A program made the position numbers and the translations under genes. Positions 37,747 to 46,226 of a DNA stretch of 64,000 bases are shown here, one piece after another. The notes below the pieces were generated by a model. That model saw nothing but the letters and a program-made list of their open reading frames with translations. It had not been told where the DNA came from and made no database searches. Position 1 is the first letter of the stretch. Every line of letters begins with the position of its first letter. Source of the stretch: a bacterium (lineage in GTDB: Bacteria > Desulfobacterota > Binatia > HRBIN30 > CADEER01); contig JAUIGL010000010.1 of assembly GCA_030430165.1 (NCBI GenBank), forward strand, positions 39,466 through 103,465, written 5' to 3'.

Positions 37747-37974
37747 ATGAAAACGACGGTCGAGCTTCCCGACGACCTGATTCGCCAGGTCAAGATTCTC
37801 GCCGCGCGGGAGGACCGCAAGCTCAAGGAGGTCCTGGCCGAATTGATCGAGCGCGGGCTGTCCGCGAGGTCGGCAACCGGCACCAAGCGGCGGCGACCGC
37901 GGCCGATTGCTCTTCCCGGTGGCAAGTTGACCGATGCGCTGATCGAATCTGGCATCTCGAAAGGCAGGGACTGA
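37747..37974 (+). CDS. vapB: VapB-type antitoxin
   Basis: 75 residues from the ATG at 37747. The N-terminus MKTTVELPDDLIRQVKILAA is a ribbon-helix-helix type start as in VapB antitoxins. The second half is a basic, probably unfolded tail (TKRRRPRPIALPGGKL) that would cover the toxin. Ten bases separate it from the PIN toxin gene. It would be self-regulated at its own promoter, which I cannot identify because a repeat lies immediately upstream. Confidence 0.82.
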   Translation: MKTTVELPDDLIRQVKILAAREDRKLKEVLAELIERGLSARSATGTKRRRPRPIALPGGKLTDALIESGISKGRD

Positions 37975-37984
37975 CTTCCGAGCC

Positions 37985-38392
37985 ATGGTGGTGGTCGACA
38001 CCAACGTCCTCGCGTACCTCCTCATCGCAGGAGATAAGACCGCCCTGGCACAGCAGCTCTTCGACCAAGACGCCGACTGGCACAGTGAGCCGTTCGCCCT
38101 GGTCGAGCTCAGCAACGTCCTGGCAACCGCATGCCGCACCATGGGCCTTTCGCCCGGCCGCGCCCGCCGCACTCTCGAGCGCGCCGAGGAGCTCCTCGAG
38201 AACACCCTGCACCCAATCGATCACGGGCTCGCCCTCGCCTTGGCGAACGACTATTCCGTCTCCGCCTACGACGCCCGCTTCCTCGCCGTCGCCGATCAGC
38301 TCGACGCGCCGCTGGTCACCGAGGACAAACGTCTCCGGCGCGCGGCGCCGAACCTGACCGCTGCACTTGCCGAGCTGGTCACCGGACACTAA
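37985..38392 (+). CDS. vapC: VapC-type PIN-domain toxin
   Basis: 135 residues. PIN-domain acidic residues are in MVVVDTNVLAYLL (Asp5), ALVELSNVL (Glu near 41), and YDARFLAVAD (Asp near 97) followed by LVTEDKRL with another Asp. These bind Mg2+ for ribonuclease activity. The length is normal for VapC. It pairs with the preceding antitoxin in one operon. Confidence 0.9.
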   Translation: MVVVDTNVLAYLLIAGDKTALAQQLFDQDADWHSEPFALVELSNVLATACRTMGLSPGRARRTLERAEELLENTLHPIDHGLALALANDYSVSAYDARFLAVADQLDAPLVTEDKRLRRAAPNLTAALAELVTGH

Positions 38393-38406
38393 CCCGCAGG
38401 CGCTAC

Positions 38407-39075
38407 TTATTCCGGCGTCCACAGCGGCTCGGGGATCTCGATCCCGAGCGGTTCGCCCCACTGGTTGCGGAACGCCACCTCGTGCGCCGGCCGCCGCCTC
38501 GCCAGTCCCCAGCGGCCGGTCGGGTAGCCCATCGGCACGCAGCAAGCGAACACCCACCCCTCGTCCGCCGGCACTCCGAGAATCTTCAGCACGTCGTCGA
38601 TCTGGAACAGCATCACGCTGGTGATCGTGCTGCCGACCCCTTCCGCCCGCGCCGCGAGCATCGCGCTCCACACCGCGGGAAAGATCGAGCCGCCGGTCGG
38701 GTCGCCCTGGGCGAAGGCGAACAGCAACAGCGGGTAGTCTTCGAAGTGTCGCGCCATCCAATTCGCCGACTTCAACACCTTTCCCATCTCGATGCTGTCG
38801 GCAGCGTCCGGGGTGGCTTGCATCGCCTTGATGCGATCGGCGTAGAAGGTCTTCCACAAGTTCTCGATGCAGTCACGGTAGATCGGCCCCAGCTCGCCGC
38901 GCACCTTCGGGTCGTCGACCAGCAGGAATCGCCAGTTTTGGCTATTGCCGCCCGACGGCGCGCGAATCGCCGCGTCGAGAATGCGCGCCTGCACGTCCTC
39001 GGGAATCGGATCCTTCTTGATGCGACGCATCGCCCGCGTCGTGTACAGGGCCTCTTGAATCGTCATGTCTGCCAT
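38407..39075 (-). CDS. Nitroreductase-family protein (FMN)
   Basis: 222 residues from the ATG at 39075; an ATG at 39066 (MTIQEALYTTRAMRRI) is also possible. TTRAMRRIKKDPIPEDVQARILDAAIRAPSGGNSQNWRFLLV is the FMN-binding start of this family. EGVGSTITSVMLFQID and FACCVPMGYPTGRWG are the two C-terminal blocks. It reduces nitro groups or quinones using NAD(P)H; the natural substrate is not known. The 5' side is next to a tandem repeat array, and a short repeat-derived stretch may carry its promoter. Confidence 0.87.
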   Translation of the reverse strand: MADMTIQEALYTTRAMRRIKKDPIPEDVQARILDAAIRAPSGGNSQNWRFLLVDDPKVRGELGPIYRDCIENLWKTFYADRIKAMQATPDAADSIEMGKVLKSANWMARHFEDYPLLLFAFAQGDPTGGSIFPAVWSAMLAARAEGVGSTITSVMLFQIDDVLKILGVPADEGWVFACCVPMGYPTGRWGLARRRPAHEVAFRNQWGEPLGIEIPEPLWTPE

Positions 39076-39088
39076 AGCGACCGAGGTA

Positions 39089-39706
39089 GCAGAAAGCGCG
39101 GCTGCAACCCAGAGCCGCACCAGCCGAACAGCCATCGCCCAGAACACAGATCCCGTCCCCCCTTACCAAGGGGGGACTTCAGGGGGGTCAACCGAAGAGC
39201 CGCTTCGTGCCAAGCAGAAAGCGCAGCTGCAACCCAGCGCAGTAGGTCGAAGAGCCATAGCGCCGAACACAATCTCGTCCCCCCTTACCAAGGGGGGACT
39301 TCAGGGGGGTCAACCGAAGAACCGCTTCGTGCCAAGCAGAAAGCGCGGCTGCAACCCAGCGCAGTAGGTCGAAGAGCCATAGCGCCGAACACAAATCTCG
39401 TCCCCCCTTACCAAGGGGGGACTTCAGGGGGGTCAACCGAAGAACCGCTTCGTGCCAAGCAGAAAGCGCGGCTGCAACCCAGCGCAGTAGGTCGAAGAGC
39501 CATAGCGCCGAACAAAATCTCGTCCCCCCTTACCAAGGGGGGACTTCAGGGGGGTCAACCGAAGAGCCGCTTCGTGCCAAGCAGAAAGCGCGGCTGCAAC
39601 CCAGCGCAGTAGGTCGAAGAGCCATAGCGCCAAACACAATCTCGTCCCCCCTTACCAAGGGGGGACTTCAGGGGGGTCAACCGAAGAGCCGCTTCGTGCC
39701 AAACAG
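39089..39706. repeat. Five-copy tandem repeat with a 122-bp period
   Basis: The marker CCCCCCTTACCAAGGGGGG begins at 39157, 39279, 39402, 39524 and 39646, giving periods of 122, 123, 122 and 122. Each unit continues ACTTCAGGGGGGTCAACCGAAG, a CGCTTCGTGCCAAGCAGAAAG stretch, a CAACCCAGCGCAGTAGGTCG stretch and a short variable AACACAA. The units differ by only a few bases. The CCCCCC...GGGGGG core is a hairpin. No gene with start and ribosome-binding site is convincing across it. Confidence 0.95.
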
Positions 39707-39749
39707 AACGCTTCCCCTCGCGGGCCGACCCGCCAAGTCGGCGATCGAA

Positions 39750-40550
39750 TCAACCCGGCGCGGGCATGCCGTGCCGCGTGCGCAGCTCGGCGGCGAGACT
39801 GCGAACCGAGTCGCGATCGAGCACGCGGTCGAGCAGCGCCCGCTCCTCCTCGGTGAGATCGTCGGCTCGGTTGAGCACGTTCATTTCGGTATTGCGTCCA
39901 TCGAACGTCGTGCCGTCGAAAGAGCTGCCGCCGCCGGCGCCGTGGACCTGTTCGAAGCCCACGTCGGAGAACTCGAAGCCGCACTGCTCCATGATCGAGC
40001 GCCGGTATTCGCGACTGGTGAACCACTTGTCGAAGTAGACGCAGATTTTCGAGGCGATCCGCTCAGTGTGTCCGAGACACTCGCGCGCGTACTCCTCCCA
40101 GAAGTCGACGAACATCGGGTCGAGAGCGAACGGCAGATCGGCTTCGCTCGCTCCCCGCCGGGCCGGGAAATTGAAGTACGGCGCCGGGCCTCGGCGCCCG
40201 CGAATGCGACTGGCGAACACATTGTAAGGGTCGCGCACGATCAACATGCGAACCAATGGCCGGTCGATGTTCGAGAAACCGGCGTAGCTGAGCGGTACGT
40301 CCTCCAGGCTGACCACCCACTCCTCCGCGTGTGGAGCGCGGGCCAGCTGCCTCTCGCGCGCCGGGTCACCGAGCCAAGTATGAAGATCTTGCGGAGGCGG
40401 CAGGGCGTGGCCGAACCGCAGATAAAGCCCAACCGGAACCAGGTTGTTGCGATAGGCAAGCGGGGCGTGATGGCGCAGCCAGTTGGTGACGGCGTGATTG
40501 CCGCTCCGCTTGAGCCCATGCACCAGGATCAACCGCCGCAACGTCACCAT
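39750..40550 (-). CDS. Sulfotransferase-fold protein
   Basis: 266 residues. The P-loop-like PAPS-binding motif is ILVHGLKRSGNHAVTNWL near residue 8, and the second PAPS-contact region VRMLIVRDPYNVFASRI is near residue 101. These two blocks are typical of sulfotransferases, which move a sulfate from PAPS to a hydroxyl or amine. The C-terminus has GGGSSFDGTTFDGR followed by a helical stretch. The acceptor is unknown. It is flanked by a tandem repeat on one side and a CTCTGCGC repeat on the other. Confidence 0.75.
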   Translation of the reverse strand: MVTLRRLILVHGLKRSGNHAVTNWLRHHAPLAYRNNLVPVGLYLRFGHALPPPQDLHTWLGDPARERQLARAPHAEEWVVSLEDVPLSYAGFSNIDRPLVRMLIVRDPYNVFASRIRGRRGPAPYFNFPARRGASEADLPFALDPMFVDFWEEYARECLGHTERIASKICVYFDKWFTSREYRRSIMEQCGFEFSDVGFEQVHGAGGGSSFDGTTFDGRNTEMNVLNRADDLTEEERALLDRVLDRDSVRSLAAELRTRHGMPAPG

Positions 40551-40671
40551 GCTGAAGCGGATACTGGTTCGCGCGGTGCCTCAAGGCAAACACACACCGC
40601 AAAACGCACCCGAAGTAGCCTCAGCGAATGCTCACTCGGCAGGCAAACAAACCTCAAAGAGAAAACTGTTC

Positions 40672-40758
40672 TCTCACAAAGCCGCAGGGGCGCAGAGCAA
40701 AGAACAACGCCATGATGAAGACTACAGGCCTGCCCTCCCTCTGCGCCCCTGCGCGAGA
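40672..40758. repeat. CTCTGCGC inverted repeat, second copy
   Basis: Arms TCTCACAAAGCCGCAGGGGCGCAGAG and CTCTGCGCCCCTGCGCGAGA are near complements around a loop of about 40 bases. It is related to 12815-12896. It lies between the 5' end of the sulfotransferase gene and the 3' end of the ArsC-like gene, where it could end transcription. Confidence 0.7.
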
Positions 40759-40795
40759 CAAGTCGTTTCCTGCAAGCCCAGATACCAGCCAACCG

Positions 40796-41134
40796 CTACA
40801 AAAGATGCTCCGCGAAGACGTCCTCGTTGAATCCCACGAGCACCTTCTTGCCCTTGCGGATCGTCGGCGCGCGCAGGTTTCCGGTCGGCCCCAGCATCGC
40901 GTCGACGACTTCGGCCGGCGCTTTACCGCCAGGTTTGAACTCGGAGACCTTCTTCCCCTTGGCGACGATCACCAGAGAAGCCTGCTTGGCCATGTCGGCC
41001 GCGTCGGAGCGACCGAGCTTGCGACTCGCCGGCACGACCTCTTTGGTCGCGATCTTATTGGCGTCCAGAAACTTGGACGCTCGCGTGCAAGACGTTCAAC
41101 CCTTGCGGTGGTAGTACCAGTCGATTCCCGCCAT
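40796..41134 (-). CDS. ArsC/Spx-like thioredoxin-fold selenoprotein with UxxC motif (in-frame TGA)
   Basis: The frame from ATG at 41134 reads MAGIDWYYHRKG, then TGA (41098-41096), then TSCTRASKFLDANK and onward without interruption to the stop. Reading TGA as selenocysteine gives 112 residues with the redox motif U-T-S-C where ArsC/Spx-like proteins have CxxC. The part after it fits the family: a GRSDAADMAKQ helix, then GPTGNLRAPTIRKGKKVLVGFNED with the cis-Pro strand. A perfect 7-bp hairpin follows at SECIS distance. NCBI-style annotation would start at GTG 41035 and lose the motif. The alternative is a nonsense mutation or sequencing error, but the codon falls exactly on the first redox Cys. 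Confidence 0.8.
41061..41080 (-). promoter_or_regulatory. SECIS-like hairpin downstream of the in-frame TGA
   Basis: On the mRNA strand, GCGTCCA and TGGACGC pair perfectly around the six-base loop AGTTTC. The loop begins 22 bases after the TGA and has a G at its second position. Bacterial SECIS elements lie within the coding region, with a small apical loop carrying a G in its first two bases at about 16-37 bases from TGA. Both features fit. Confidence 0.7.
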
Positions 41135-41216
41135 CGCCGGCTCCCAAGTGGCTAGTTGCGCTCTCCATAGCGAAAGTGGCTATCGATTACCAGCGATCGT
41201 ACGGCAGCCACGCCTC

Positions 41217-44200
41217 TTACACCGGTCGCACTGAAACTTGCGCTGAGCCGGCGATCTCGACGGCGATTTCGGCCGCTCGCGCGCCGCATGCGAGGTCCGC
41301 GAAGCGTTCGGCGGCGCGACGCAACAGGATAGTACCAGCCTCGTCTTCGCCGCGACGACGAGCATCACGCCCACGCTCGGCGAGCAGCAGGGGCTCGAAA
41401 TTCTTCGCACCGGTCTTGTCGACAAGCTCGGCCGCGGTCTCGAGCGCTCTGGTAGACCGAGCGAGCGCCTGCTCGTCGCCAATGCCGCGCAACACCGAGG
41501 CCAAGGTCAGAGCCGCCGAGAGTGCCTCGGTAGCGTTATCGCGTTCGAGCGCGATGGCAAGCGCGCTCTCAGCCCACTCGCGCGCCGACGCCAGGTCGCC
41601 CAGTGCCGCCTGCGTACGAGCCGACGCCAGGTTTCGACGCGAATCGAACTTGCGCAAGGCGGCCCCGCGCAAGCCGTCGACGTCGGCCAGCACATCGCGA
41701 GCCTGCGCGGGATCATCTTCGAGAAGCAGCTGCTGCACCAAGCCCAGGGTCGCAGAAAGGCGCGAGCTGTGCCCCAAACGTGCCTCCTGAGCCACGGCCT
41801 GCCGCGCCGCGACCCGTGCCCACTCCACGTCGCCGGTCAGCCAGCCGCCGTATGCAAGTAGCTCGACCGCAAACGCCCCCATGTCCGGATCGCCGAGATC
41901 ACGCGAGATCTCGCCCACCTTTACGAGGTGGGCGCGCCCATCGGCGGGAAACCCGATGACGATCTCGCTGCGGCCGAGCTCGACCAGAGCCCCGACGTAG
42001 GCGCTCATCCCCCATTCGCGCAAGCCCCAACGCGGGTGATCCCTCGTCCATTCGACCTGCTGCATCGAGTTGGCGCGATGGATTTCCAGCTTGCCGAGCG
42101 CGAACAACGGCTCCAACGAGGGCCACAGCGCCATCGAGCGCGGATCCGGATCGACTGACGACCGGACCCAACCCTCCCACTCGGCCGCGTGCTCCAAGGC
42201 TTCGTCCATGCGCCCGAGATTAGCGAGATAGACGGCCATTGCCTGTTGCATCCGCGCGCGCCACAGCTCGTCACCGGCGCGTCGCGCCCACTCTCCGCCC
42301 TCGTCGAAGAGCGCGCGCGCCTCCTCCTCGCCGAGCTCGAGCCGCAGAACCATGGCGAGTCGGTGAAAGCAGGCCACGGCGCCGAGCCTGCAGGCCTCGC
42401 GTTCGTCGGGAATCGTTCGCACCAGCTCGCAGACTGCGCGCCAGTGCGTCGCCGCCGCCACGAAATCGCTCGCGGCAAAGTACTGAGCCGCACGCGCGTT
42501 CCAGCGCGCGGCATCCAACAAGCGGCCGGCCTCCGCGGTATGGTGTGCCAACAGTGCAGCCGACTCGTCGAGCTTGTCGGCGTGCACCTCTTCGATCGCG
42601 TCGGCGACCGCGTCGTGCGCCTGCCGGCGCCGCTCGCGCAGCTGCGAGCCGAGCGCCACCTCTTGTGTCAGCGGGTGCTTGAACGCATATGCGGCGGCGG
42701 GGTACAGCGCCGTCTCGAAGATAAACTCGCGCGCTTTCAACGTCGCGAGCGCGCTCTCCAACCCGTCGCCGGCCGACGCGTCCCCGGTCCGCTCGAGGAC
42801 CCGGCGCAGTAGAGGCTCCTCGAACTGCTTGCCGATCACCGCCGCCGCCTGCAGGAAACGCTTCTCGCGCTCCGGCAAACGGTCGATGCGAGCGTCGAGC
42901 AGAGCCTGCACCGACCGCGGCACGTCGACCTGCGCCAGCGGCCCGGTCAAGCGATAGGCGCCGCGGTCGCCTTCGAGGCACCCCGACTCGATGAGCGTCT
43001 GCACGATTTCTTCCGCGAAGAAGGGATTGCCGCCGGAACGCTGGAACACCTGCTCGCACAACTCGGCGATGCTCGGATCGTCACCCAGGAGGTCCGCCAC
43101 CAGGGCGCGGATCGACTCCGCGCCAAGCGGCGCCAAAGGCACCTGTCGGTAGTGGCTGTGACGCATCCAAGCGGCGCGATACTCCGGCCGGAAGTTGACG
43201 ATCATCAGGCCCGATGAGGCGGCCATTGCCTCGACCCACTGCGCGAGCATCTCCTCGCTCGCCGCGTCGAGCCAGTGCAGATCCTCGACGATGGCGACGA
43301 CACGCGTTGCGCCGGCGCGCGGATCCTGCGCCACCCGGCGCACCACCGCGAACAACTGGCGCTGCTTCGCCTCCGGATGCATCCGCGGGACCGGCCGCTC
43401 CGGATCGGGCACATGAAAGAACTCGAACACCACCGGCAGCACTTCGCGAAAGCTCTCGTCGAGCAGCAACAGGCGCCCCGCCAGCTTCTCGCGCACGGTG
43501 GCGTCGTCATCGCGCTCCTCGATACCGAAGTAGGCGCGGAACACCTGGTGCATCGGCAGGTATGGGATGGCCTTGCCGTGGGCCAGCCCTTGGCCGACGT
43601 TGACCGCCAGGCCGCGACTGCGACAGCGCTCGGCAAACTCCAGGCACAAACGACTCTTGCCGGTCCCAGCAGCTGCCACCACGCCGACCACCTGTCCCTG
43701 GCCTGCCTGCGCCTGCTCGAGCGCGGTCTCCAGGACGGCGAGGTCTGCCTCGCGGCCGACGAAGCGGGTCAGGCCGCGCCCGCGCGACGCATCCAGCCGC
43801 GTTGTCGCCTTCCCCACTCCACACAGTCGATAGACTTTGAGCTTCTCGCTGGCACCCTTGACCGCAAACTCGCCGAGGTCGTCGAGCTCGCAGTAGCCGT
43901 CGACCAGCGAAGCCGTCGCCTCGGTCAGGTAGCAGGTATCCGGCGAGGCGAGCTGTTCCATACGCTGCGCCAGGCCGACCACGTGGCCTTGCGCCGTGTA
44001 GTCCATGCGCAAATCGTCGCCGATGGTGCCGACCACCACTTCCCCCGAGTTGATCCCGATACGAGTCGAGAAACCGATCCCGTGCTCGCGTTTTACCTCG
44101 GTCGCGTAGCGCGTCAGCTCCTCTTGCAGGTGCAAGGCGGCGAAACAGGCACGCTGGGCGTGGTCTTCGTGCGCTAGCGGCGCGCCGAAGAGCGCCATGA

Positions 44201-44654
44201 TGCCGTCGCCGGTGTATTGGTTGACGGTCCCCTCGTATCGATGCACCCCATCGGCGAGGATCGCGAAAAAGCGATCGAGGAGCTCGTGCCACTCCTCGGC
44301 ACCCAGCATCTCGGCCAGATTCATCGACCCGGTGACGTCGGCGAACATCACGGTAACCTGCTTGCGTTCGCCCTCGAGAGCCGCCCGCGAGCGCAGAATC
44401 TTGTCGGCCAGATGCTTCGGAGTATACGCCCGCTCCGGTACCGGACTTTCGGACGCAGGCGATTTGTCGCCGACCGGAGCCGACACCGCCATCCCACACT
44501 CGATGCAGAACTTCGCCCGCGGCGGCAGCTCGATGCCACAGTTGCCACACAGGGTGACCGCCGCCCCACACTCCGGGCAGAACTTGGCCCGCGCCGGTCG
44601 CGGATGGCCGCAGGCGCCGATGACGGGAGCGTCGCGCGGATCCTCGGAGCTCAT
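41217..44654 (-). CDS. Adenylate/guanylate cyclase with zinc ribbon, AAA-type ATPase and TPR-like domains
   Basis: 1145 residues from the ATG at 44654. The N-terminus has a double zinc ribbon (HPRPARAKFCPECGAAV, CGNCGIELPPRAKFCIECGM). Class III cyclase follows at about residues 95-270, with VTVMFADVTGSMNLAE, YTGDGIMALFGAPLAHEDHA and GINSGEVVVGTIG. The ATPase region starts at about 300: FVGREADLAVLETAL and VGVVAAAGTGKSRLCLEF as the P-loop. HLHWLDAASEEML-type Walker B (VAIVEDLHWLD) follows. The remaining 500 residues are helical repeats. The metal-binding Asp in FADVTG is present. This is a well-known signal-sensing architecture; its input is unknown. Confidence 0.9.
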   Translation of the reverse strand: MSSEDPRDAPVIGACGHPRPARAKFCPECGAAVTLCGNCGIELPPRAKFCIECGMAVSAPVGDKSPASESPVPERAYTPKHLADKILRSRAALEGERKQVTVMFADVTGSMNLAEMLGAEEWHELLDRFFAILADGVHRYEGTVNQYTGDGIMALFGAPLAHEDHAQRACFAALHLQEELTRYATEVKREHGIGFSTRIGINSGEVVVGTIGDDLRMDYTAQGHVVGLAQRMEQLASPDTCYLTEATASLVDGYCELDDLGEFAVKGASEKLKVYRLCGVGKATTRLDASRGRGLTRFVGREADLAVLETALEQAQAGQGQVVGVVAAAGTGKSRLCLEFAERCRSRGLAVNVGQGLAHGKAIPYLPMHQVFRAYFGIEERDDDATVREKLAGRLLLLDESFREVLPVVFEFFHVPDPERPVPRMHPEAKQRQLFAVVRRVAQDPRAGATRVVAIVEDLHWLDAASEEMLAQWVEAMAASSGLMIVNFRPEYRAAWMRHSHYRQVPLAPLGAESIRALVADLLGDDPSIAELCEQVFQRSGGNPFFAEEIVQTLIESGCLEGDRGAYRLTGPLAQVDVPRSVQALLDARIDRLPEREKRFLQAAAVIGKQFEEPLLRRVLERTGDASAGDGLESALATLKAREFIFETALYPAAAYAFKHPLTQEVALGSQLRERRRQAHDAVADAIEEVHADKLDESAALLAHHTAEAGRLLDAARWNARAAQYFAASDFVAAATHWRAVCELVRTIPDEREACRLGAVACFHRLAMVLRLELGEEEARALFDEGGEWARRAGDELWRARMQQAMAVYLANLGRMDEALEHAAEWEGWVRSSVDPDPRSMALWPSLEPLFALGKLEIHRANSMQQVEWTRDHPRWGLREWGMSAYVGALVELGRSEIVIGFPADGRAHLVKVGEISRDLGDPDMGAFAVELLAYGGWLTGDVEWARVAARQAVAQEARLGHSSRLSATLGLVQQLLLEDDPAQARDVLADVDGLRGAALRKFDSRRNLASARTQAALGDLASAREWAESALAIALERDNATEALSAALTLASVLRGIGDEQALARSTRALETAAELVDKTGAKNFEPLLLAERGRDARRRGEDEAGTILLRRAAERFADLACGARAAEIAVEIAGSAQVSVRPV

Positions 44655-44902
44655 CGACGCACCGCCCCCGCGCGAAGGAGGCCGCGCATCCAATGCGAAA
44701 AGCCATCGGCCCCGACGCAGCCGCCACCTATCCGAATCGTTCCCATAGGTTCCACGATCAGCCTGTGAAATTGATCGAAGCCGCACAAGCGGTCAAACCC
44801 TCGTTCGGCGAGCGGACCAATCCACGACCACGACGGAGGCAAGAGGTTCGCATTCACTCGAGCCGCGCGCTATCCGAGTGCTGACAACCGGGAGGAAGAA
44901 CG

Positions 44903-45502
44903 GTGACGATGGTGTTGTACGATATGGCGGCGAGCCCGAACGCGAAGCGGGCGCGGCTCGGCTTGCTCGAGTCGGGCGCCGAGTTCGAGTCGCGCGAGGT
45001 CAACCTGATGGCCGGCGAGCAGAAGACCGACGAGTACAAGAAGATCCACCCGCTCGGACGAGTGCCCGTGCTCGACGACGGCGGCACGATCGTCTGGGAA
45101 TCCGGCGCCATCCTACTCTACCTCGCCGACAAGTTCCCCGACGCCGGCCTCATACCCAAGGACCTGGCGACGCGCGGCCAGGTCTACCAGTGGCTCACCT
45201 TCGGCGAGACCAGCATCCACGGCTACATGGGCCCGATGGGCTTCCAGATGTTCCGCCGCGCCCCGGACAAGCGCGACGAAGCCACCCTCGCGCGCGGCCG
45301 CCAGCGCATGCCCGAAGTCCTCGCCGTCCTCGACCGCCAACTCGAAGGCAAGGACTATATCGTCGGCGACTTCTCGATCGCCGACTGCGCCTGCGCCCCC
45401 TGGCTCGAGCTCACCGAGTTCTTCGGCATCGAGACGCCCGGACTCGACAACTTCGAAGCGTGGATGAAGCGGATGCAGGCGCGTCCGAGCTGGAAGGGAT
45501 AA
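44903..45502 (+). CDS. Glutathione S-transferase-family protein
   Basis: 199 residues from a GTG at 44903, which sits seven bases after GGAGG; ATG at 44909 is the alternative. Thioredoxin-like N-terminal domain: LYDMAASPNAKRARLGLLESGAEFESREVNL, cis-Pro in RVPVLDDGG, and ESGAILLYLADKF with the conserved Glu-Ser pair. The helical C-terminal domain contains GDFSIADCACAPWLELTEFF, the N-capping motif region. It conjugates glutathione or acts as an isomerase/reductase; the substrate is unknown. Confidence 0.9.
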   Translation: MTMVLYDMAASPNAKRARLGLLESGAEFESREVNLMAGEQKTDEYKKIHPLGRVPVLDDGGTIVWESGAILLYLADKFPDAGLIPKDLATRGQVYQWLTFGETSIHGYMGPMGFQMFRRAPDKRDEATLARGRQRMPEVLAVLDRQLEGKDYIVGDFSIADCACAPWLELTEFFGIETPGLDNFEAWMKRMQARPSWKG

Positions 45503-45539
45503 TTCCAAAAACAGATTCCAGATTCCAAAAAGCGGTGGG

Positions 45540-45770
45540 GTCTCTCGCAACGCTCGCTGGCATGACTACGCCGGGCGGCTCATTTTTTTGTCCACAGATT
45601 TCTCAGATTTTCACAGATTGGGTTTCGGGTTTTCGGGTGCAGCACATCCTGATTTCCAATCTGCGCAATCGGCGAAATCTGTGGATAGAAAACTGAACGC
45701 CCCCGCCTCTTGCCTCGCCGGCGGACCAAGCTCCCCCCCTGCCGGTACGCGTTTCAGCAACATGGGAGTG
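45540..45770 (+). repeat. Duplicated about 230-bp repeat unit, first copy
   Basis: TCTCGCAACGCTCGCTGGCATGACTACGC, a TCCACAGATT...AATCTGTGGAT hairpin and CCCCGCCTCTTGCCT...CCTGCCGGTACGCGTTTCAGCAACATGGG occur here and again at 46755-46978. The copy ends just before the start of the MNT gene, so the duplication now brackets the MNT/HEPN pair. Confidence 0.85.
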
Positions 45771-45788
45771 CGTGATAGATTGCCCGCC

Positions 45789-46226
45789 ATGGAACAGCCC
45801 CCGCAGGAGAGTGGCGTAGCGGAGCGAGTCGCTTCCTTTTTCCGCAGACAGGCCTCGCCCGGGGTGGTTTCCGCCTACCTCTTCGGTAGCCATGCGCGGG
45901 GATCGGCGCACCGGCAGAGTGACATCGACGTTGGCGTCTTGTTGCCACGAGAGGTTTTTCCTTCTGCCAAGGGGCGATTCGACGAACGAGTTCGGTTGTC
46001 CGCGGCACTCGTCGACGCACTCGACTGCAACGACGTCGATGTAGTGGTGCTCAACGACGCGCCGCCCGTGTTCGCGCGGAATGTCGTCACTTCCGGTACG
46101 CGAGTATTCTGCATTGACTCGGATGCGGACCGTGATTTCGTCAGAGACACGCAGTTGCGTGCCGCGGATCTCGCCCCGTTCCTGCGCCGGACCCGGAAGA
46201 TCAAACTCGAAGCGCTGCGCCCATGA
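45789..46226 (+). CDS. MNT-type nucleotidyltransferase antitoxin
   Basis: 145 residues from the ATG at 45789. SAYLFGSHARGSAHRQSDIDVGVLL near residue 28 is the GSx10DxD motif of minimal nucleotidyltransferases, and NDVDVVVLND near residue 90 supplies the third acidic residue. In MNT/HEPN modules this protein adenylylates and thereby blocks the HEPN ribonuclease. The stop overlaps the ATG of the HEPN gene (ATGA). A longer reading frame upstream is repeat-derived. Confidence 0.87.
   Translation: MEQPPQESGVAERVASFFRRQASPGVVSAYLFGSHARGSAHRQSDIDVGVLLPREVFPSAKGRFDERVRLSAALVDALDCNDVDVVVLNDAPPVFARNVVTSGTRVFCIDSDADRDFVRDTQLRAADLAPFLRRTRKIKLEALRP

Noticed and set aside
39089..39706. CRISPR array
   Set aside because: The 122-bp units are near-identical throughout, with no variable spacers and no cas genes.
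41033..41035. GTG start of the ArsC-like gene at 41035, giving a normal 79-residue protein
   Set aside because: No ribosome-binding site precedes it, and it would remove the redox motif and first strand, which are present in frame upstream of the TGA.
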